DNA from: G020348185 sp964525045
GTDB taxonomy: Bacteria; Nitrospirota; Nitrospiria; Nitrospirales; UBA8639
Length of the DNA stretch: 64,000 nt
Direction of reading: 5' to 3'
Assembly (NCBI GenBank): GCA_964525045.1
Contig: CAZGFD010000011.1
Span: 72,299-136,298 of the forward strand
A model generated the notes under the pieces. The model was not told where the DNA came from and searched no databases. It worked only from the letters and a program-made list of their open reading frames with translations. Of the stretch, positions 60,411 through 64,000 are shown one piece after another. The translations under genes and the position numbers were made by a program. Numbering within the stretch: position 1 is the first letter of the stretch; each line of letters begins with the position of its first letter.

Positions 60411-60962
60411 TCAGATGATATATTCCGGAATATACCCTAGTTTGACTAGTTCAGTGAGAATCTTCTGCAAACTTTCCTCAGGCTTCTCTTGATCGGTTCG
60501 GACAATGATTTCTGGCTTTTCGGGAGGCTCGTATGGATCTGATATTCCCGTGAAGTTGGGAATTTCTCCACTGTTGGCTTTGGCGTACAAACCTTTGGGA
60601 TCTCGTTGTATGCACATTTGGAGGGGGCAATGTACAAACACTTCTACGAAATCTTTGATTTCCGCTCTGGCTTCTTCACGAGAGTTGAGATAAGGGGATA
60701 TGGCGGCGACGATGGTAATTCCTCCGACATTGGTGAGCAGTTTTGCCACATAGGCAATACGCCGGATATTTTCCTCCCGATCTTCGTGGGAGAAGCCCAG
60801 TCCTTTAGTCAATCGCTTTCGAACCTCGTCTCCATCTAAAACCTGGACGGGCAGGGAAAATTTGTGAAGTCTCTCAGCCAACATTTTCGATAAGGTGCTT
60901 TTCCCGGCTCCCGGAAGGCCGGTAAACCATACGGTGAATCCTGCATTGAATTGTTTGTTCAT
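60411..60962 (-). CDS. cysC: Adenylylsulfate (APS) kinase
   Basis: 183 residues. GFTVWFTGLPGAGKSTLSK near residue 8 holds the P-loop, VLDGDEVRKRLTKGLGFS near 40 the Asp-Gly-Asp motif, REENIRRIAYVAKLL near 61 the lid region, and DPKGLYAKANSGEIPNFTG near 121 the family's second signature. It phosphorylates APS to PAPS, the donor for sulfotransferases. No sulfotransferase or sulfurylase is seen in this window, so its role in a glycan locus (sulfate groups on the polymer) is inference. Stand-alone, not fused to CysN. Confidence 0.93.
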   Translation of the reverse strand: MNKQFNAGFTVWFTGLPGAGKSTLSKMLAERLHKFSLPVQVLDGDEVRKRLTKGLGFSHEDREENIRRIAYVAKLLTNVGGITIVAAISPYLNSREEARAEIKDFVEVFVHCPLQMCIQRDPKGLYAKANSGEIPNFTGISDPYEPPEKPEIIVRTDQEKPEESLQKILTELVKLGYIPEYII

Positions 60963-60987
60963 TAGATTTCGTTACCCTTCACCCTTT

Positions 60988-61039
60988 TATCTTAAGAGGC
61001 ATATGTGAATAGTATTCCAACCCAGTGTTCTGGACGTGA
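60988..61039 (+). repeat. 52-base direct repeat, copy 1
   Basis: All 52 bases, from TATCTTAAGAGGC to TCTGGACGTGA, match those at 63949-64000. Just upstream both copies have ACCCTTT before the block starts (one base different in spacing), perhaps a shared target sequence. See mobile element entry. Confidence 0.9.
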
Positions 61040-61194
61040 CAGATCGATTTACCCTGAGGTCCTCTTGGAGACCGTGGGTGAGAGCGGGTCGTCACGTCCT
61101 TTTCTCCCTCAGCCCGAACAGTTGTAAGGGCTTTTAAGCCCGTATTCGCAAGGCCGGGCCAGCGGAGGCTTTTTTTGTTCACCAAGGAGGATTC

Positions 61195-61305
61195 ATGGCT
61201 AGCTCGGACTGTTATGTCGGGATTGATATTTCGAAGACGCATCTGGATGTAGCGATATACGCGCCTCGGGAGTATCAGCAAGTCCCCTACGACTGCTCAC
61301 CCTAA
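61195..61305 (+). pseudogene. Truncated IS110-family transposase, N-terminus only
   Basis: 36 codons from ATG 61195 after AAGGAGG. DCYVGIDISKTHLDVAIYAP matches the start of the DEDD (RuvC-like) catalytic domain of IS110 transposases, where the Asp of GIDISK is the first metal ligand. The frame then breaks at TAA 61303-61305. The rest of the gene and its right end are missing; the following 218 bases to 61523 hold nothing I recognise. Confidence 0.75.
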
Positions 61306-61523
61306 TCCTCTCTCTTAGGGCACGGGGAATTTATTTGGTTGACTGATCTTCCCCTGATTTTGTGGATATCAATCTAGCTTTATTAGCGAGAGGGAAGTGT
61401 CCTATATCGAACAAGTAGTCACTTACATAATCCATACTTTAACCCTCATTTTTGGCGGCGACCGGCTCCAATGAAAATCAAACCAGCCGTCAAGTCGTTG
61501 AACTGAATGCTATTCAAGATGAA

Positions 61524-62504
61524 TTAAGGATTTAACACCAGTGGTCTTTTCATCACTTTCTTCTCAATCCAACTGTATGTACGTTTTAATCCCTCTTCTA
61601 ACGGTTGGGAAGGCTTCCAATTCAGCATTTTATCGATAAGCGTATTATCAGAATTTCTTCCCCTTACTCCCGTTGGGCCAAGAACAAACTTTTTCTGTAA
61701 TTTTTTTCCTGATATCTTTATTATCTTATCTGCCAATTCAGAAATGGTCACCATTTCCTCTGAACCAATATTCACAGGACCTGCGAACTCGGAATTGACC
61801 AAACGACGAATTCCTTCCAGGCATTCATCGACGAAAAGAAAAGAACGTGTTTGTTTTCCGTCACCCCAAATTTCCAATTCATTTTTATCAGGTGTTTCAG
61901 CCACCTTTCGACAAAGAGCTGCCGGAGCCTTTTCACGTCCACCAACCCAGGTTCCTTCAGGGCCAAATATATTGTGAAGTCTGGCAATTCGCACTGGAAG
62001 ACCATAATTTTTTTGATAAGTGAGATACAATCGTTCACTGAATAACTTTTCCCAACCATATTCGCTATCAGGATCCGCTGGATAGGCTGAATCCTCGGAA
62101 CAGACAGGATTATTGGGATCCACTTGATTCCTCGTTGGATAGATACAGGCCGAGGAAGAATAAAACATTTTTTTTACACCAGCCATCCGGCTTTGTTCCA
62201 AAACATTCAAATTGATTAAGGCTGAATTATGCATAATATAAGAGTCATTTTCTCCGGTAAAAATATACCCCGCCCCTCCCATGTCAGCAGCCAATTGGTA
62301 GACTTCATCGAAAGGTTGATTAATGACTTTCTGGCAAATGAGAGCGTCTCTCAAATCTGATACCACAAATTCATCGGCATGGGTCTCAGAATATTCATGT
62401 TCTTTGAGATCGACACCCCGCACCCAATACCCCTCCTCTTTCAGTCGTTTCACCAAATGCCCACCTATAAATCCTCCTGCACCACATACCAATGCGGTCT
62501 TCAT
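61524..62504 (-). CDS. GDP-mannose 3,5-epimerase
   Basis: 326 residues. TALVCGAGGFIGGHLVKRL binds NAD. VYQLAADMGGAGYIFTGEND near residue 67 is the GME motif, SSACIYPTRNQVDPNNP near 117 the catalytic loop with Cys, and SEYGWEKLFSERLYLTYQ near 146 the YxxxK pair. RLHNIFGPEGTWVGGREKAP near 173 completes the diagnostic set. In plants this makes GDP-L-galactose and GDP-L-gulose; in bacteria it is rarer and found in glycan loci. Its start overlaps the upstream GT4 stop by ATGA, so the two form an operon. Confidence 0.9.
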   Translation of the reverse strand: MKTALVCGAGGFIGGHLVKRLKEEGYWVRGVDLKEHEYSETHADEFVVSDLRDALICQKVINQPFDEVYQLAADMGGAGYIFTGENDSYIMHNSALINLNVLEQSRMAGVKKMFYSSSACIYPTRNQVDPNNPVCSEDSAYPADPDSEYGWEKLFSERLYLTYQKNYGLPVRIARLHNIFGPEGTWVGGREKAPAALCRKVAETPDKNELEIWGDGKQTRSFLFVDECLEGIRRLVNSEFAGPVNIGSEEMVTISELADKIIKISGKKLQKKFVLGPTGVRGRNSDNTLIDKMLNWKPSQPLEEGLKRTYSWIEKKVMKRPLVLNP

Positions 62505-63733
62505 TTTGCCTCCTCCAATTCATTTCGTCTTTTCATGGTCGATGGGATTGGCTCAAATATATTCTCAAATTTGTTACATATCATTTTGATATCGAAAGCC
62601 CGGTCAGCATAGGCACGTGAATTTTCTGACATGCGTGCGCGAGCAGCAGGATCTCCGAACAACCTGCCGGCTGCCTCCAGAAAACCTTTGTCATCCTGTG
62701 GACTAACCACCAAACCCGCTCGATTTTGAGTCACAATCCTTGCAGATAAATTCTCACTAGGAACAGACAATAGCAATGGCCGGCCAACACAAAGGTATGA
62801 TAAAACTTTTGAGGGGACAGAAAATACCCCTGCTTCCCTCTCAAGGATAGCGACAAAGACGTCTGCGGTTGAGAGCACATCTGAAAATCGTTCAAAAGGT
62901 TGAAAACTCAAAAGGACCAAATTGTTAAGATGAAACCTTGCTTTCTGGACTTTGAGCCAGTCTGATCCTAATCCTTCAGAAATAACCACAATCCTCACCT
63001 TATCATTGTGTTTAAAATGTAGAGACAATTGAAGCAGAAGGTTCGGATTGTGCTTCAATCCCAGGGTACCAGAATAAAGGAAATTAAAATGATCAGCCAA
63101 CCCGTGCTGTGAGGACCATGTGTTTATTTTGGGTTGTGGAACAATTTCTTCAAGGGGCGCCCAGTTTGGGATTACATGCATTTTATTAGGTGATATTCCC
63201 CCCAGATCAGTTGTCATAGTGAAATCATCACTGATCACAACAATCTCATCACTCAAAGAGAATATCTTTCTTTCAATCCTTCGATAATATTTTCCAACTA
63301 TTTTACCCAAAAATGACCACTTTTTCGTAAGAATTTTTTCAATGGCCACCCCATAGAGATCTTGAACCCAAAATACAAATTTGATTCTAAAGTCAGCACA
63401 AAATTTGGAAACAATCAACTGGGCATCTAAGGGGGTATTACAAGAAACTACAACATCTGGGGAAAACAATTTTATACGATCATTAAGGGCTTTTCCATAT
63501 CGAATGTCCGCAAACCGCCTTTTAAAGTAGGAATACTTCGGATATTTACTTCCAACATTAATGGGTTCCACATTAAACCCAGGCACGTCTTCAATTTTTT
63601 TTGCCAAAGATCCCTTGGGAGTCTGAAAAGAACCGGAATAAAGATGAAGAACATCATGCCCCCTTTGGGCCAGGGCCCGACTCAGTTGCACTTGAAAGGG
63701 ATGACCTGAATAATCATGAATTAACAAACGCAC
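62501..63733 (-). CDS. Glycosyltransferase family 4 (WbuB-like)
   Basis: 410 residues from GTG 63733. The N-terminus has LLIHDYSGHPFQVQLSRALA, then VVSCNTPLDAQLIVSKF near residue 94 and FVFWVQDLYGVAIEKILTKK near 117, the WbuB-like -QDLYG- motif. The C-terminal domain shows FLYSGTLGLKHNPNLLLQ near 217, VAILEREAGVFSVPSKVLSY near 295 and CVGRPLLLSVPSENLSARI near 315. Likely adds the sugar produced with the epimerase downstream (for example L-galactose); this is inference. Confidence 0.87.
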   Translation of the reverse strand: MRLLIHDYSGHPFQVQLSRALAQRGHDVLHLYSGSFQTPKGSLAKKIEDVPGFNVEPINVGSKYPKYSYFKRRFADIRYGKALNDRIKLFSPDVVVSCNTPLDAQLIVSKFCADFRIKFVFWVQDLYGVAIEKILTKKWSFLGKIVGKYYRRIERKIFSLSDEIVVISDDFTMTTDLGGISPNKMHVIPNWAPLEEIVPQPKINTWSSQHGLADHFNFLYSGTLGLKHNPNLLLQLSLHFKHNDKVRIVVISEGLGSDWLKVQKARFHLNNLVLLSFQPFERFSDVLSTADVFVAILEREAGVFSVPSKVLSYLCVGRPLLLSVPSENLSARIVTQNRAGLVVSPQDDKGFLEAAGRLFGDPAARARMSENSRAYADRAFDIKMICNKFENIFEPIPSTMKRRNELEEAK

Positions 63734-63761
63734 TGAGTACCCCTTCTCTTAATGGTCCCCT

Positions 63762-63930
63762 TTAAATCGGAGCGGTGGTCGGCTCCATTGGACGGCGGAC
63801 ATGCGAGGCTAGTTGGCGTCGAGGCTTGGTCCGCACCATCAAGCCTTCCGCAATAAACAGATGGTAAATCCGCTTCGGGTTCACTCGTCGGTCTGACTTC
63901 TCAACCATCTTCTGGGGCAGTTTTAGGTCA
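63762..63930 (-). mobile_element. IS3-family transposase (OrfB) internal fragment
   Basis: The minus strand reads RVNPKRIYHLFIAEGLMVRT then KPRRQLASHVRRPMEP, ending at TAA 63762-63764. IS3-group OrfB proteins have N-x-K-R-V-x-R-L-Y-x-x-E-G-L-x-V-R followed by basic residues at this point, just ahead of the DDE core, so the match is good. Both the beginning and the catalytic core are missing. It sits between the GT4 start and the second IS110 left end. Confidence 0.65.
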
Positions 63931-63948
63931 GGATTTCTTTACCCTTTG

Positions 63949-64000
63949 TATCTTAAGAGGCATATGTGAATAGTATTCCAACCCAGTGTTCTGGACGTGA
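63949..64000 (+). repeat. 52-base direct repeat, copy 2 (left end of a second IS110 copy, cut by the window edge)
   Basis: Identical to 60988-61039 over all 52 bases and continues past the end of the window. As in copy 1 the preceding bases read ACCCTTT. If the element is intact it should continue with the leader and a full transposase gene to the right. Confidence 0.85.

Larger units (their letters stand above)
60988..61305 (+). mobile_element. IS110-family left end with truncated transposase
   Basis: The stretch starts with a 52-base block repeated at the window end (60988-61039 and 63949-64000), runs through about 155 bases of non-coding sequence and ends in the first 36 codons of an IS110-type transposase. 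The non-coding leader contains a perfect GGGCTT-TT-AAGCCC hairpin at 61128-61141 and other paired segments. IS110 elements (established for IS621 and relatives) carry a bridge RNA in this position. The element is broken after 61305. Confidence 0.6.

Noticed and set aside
1..64000. tRNA, rRNA, riboswitch, CRISPR array or origin
   Set aside because: None was recognised anywhere in the window by eye; a covariance-model search would be the decisive test.

Overview
The window is almost entirely surface-polysaccharide (O-antigen / exopolysaccharide) biosynthesis and export from a Gram-negative bacterium. No ribosomal, tRNA or housekeeping marker is present, so taxonomy is inference only. Moderate GC in the flanks, frequent GTG and TTG starts and the mix of Wzm/Wzt, WecA-like and FkbM genes would fit a Nitrospirota (Nitrospira-like) genome, but no database search was possible.

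Layout. (1) 1-13.9 kb, plus strand: a PssD/PssE-type split glycosyltransferase (PssD cut by the window edge), a carbamoyltransferase, GT4 glycosyltransferases, an extended SDR, two paralogous fusions of a WecA-type sugar-1-P transferase with a FlaA1-like Rossmann domain, an O-antigen ligase/polymerase and a first Wzm/Wzt export pair. (2) 14.5-31.5 kb: a visibly GC-richer block, mostly on the minus strand, that looks acquired. It holds rfbF-rfbG-rfbH plus an SDR (CDP-3,6-dideoxyhexose pathway), glycosyltransferases, two FkbM methyltransferases, an asparagine synthase-like amidotransferase and a second Wzm/Wzt pair whose Wzt has a long C-terminal domain. At its right edge it breaks inside a fucose-synthase-like gene (31435-31545) and gives way to an AT-rich stretch with an IS91-like remnant. 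(3) 32.6-46.1 kb: a third Wzm/Wzt pair, a second asparagine synthase, a transglutaminase-like protein apparently without catalytic residues, a second polymerase/ligase, methyltransferases, an IS6-like remnant and two unusual fusions (methyltransferase-GT2; membrane GT-like protein-methyltransferase). (4) 46.2-60 kb, plus strand: gmd and fcl (GDP-L-fucose), FkbM genes, a Wzx-like flippase, a third polymerase carrying a Lys/Glu-rich tandem repeat, UDP-sulfoquinovose synthase, a zinc-ribbon methyltransferase, a GT4, a decayed GT4 and a polyprenyl glycosylphosphotransferase. (5) 60.4-64 kb, minus strand: APS kinase, GDP-mannose 3,5-epimerase and a GT4, set among IS110- and IS3-family remnants. A second copy of the IS110 left end runs off the window at 64000.

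Working together: three initiating transferases (two WecA-like, one WcaJ/PssY-like) load undecaprenyl phosphate. About a dozen glycosyltransferases build chains from GDP-fucose, GDP-mannose-epimer, CDP-dideoxyhexose and possibly sulfoquinovose donors. FkbM methyltransferases, carbamoyl and amidotransferases and an SGNH protein may decorate them. Three ABC (Wzm/Wzt) routes and one Wzx route, with three Wzy/WaaL-like proteins, export, polymerise or ligate them. The locus looks like several glycan clusters stacked by repeated transfer, with IS scars at several junctions.
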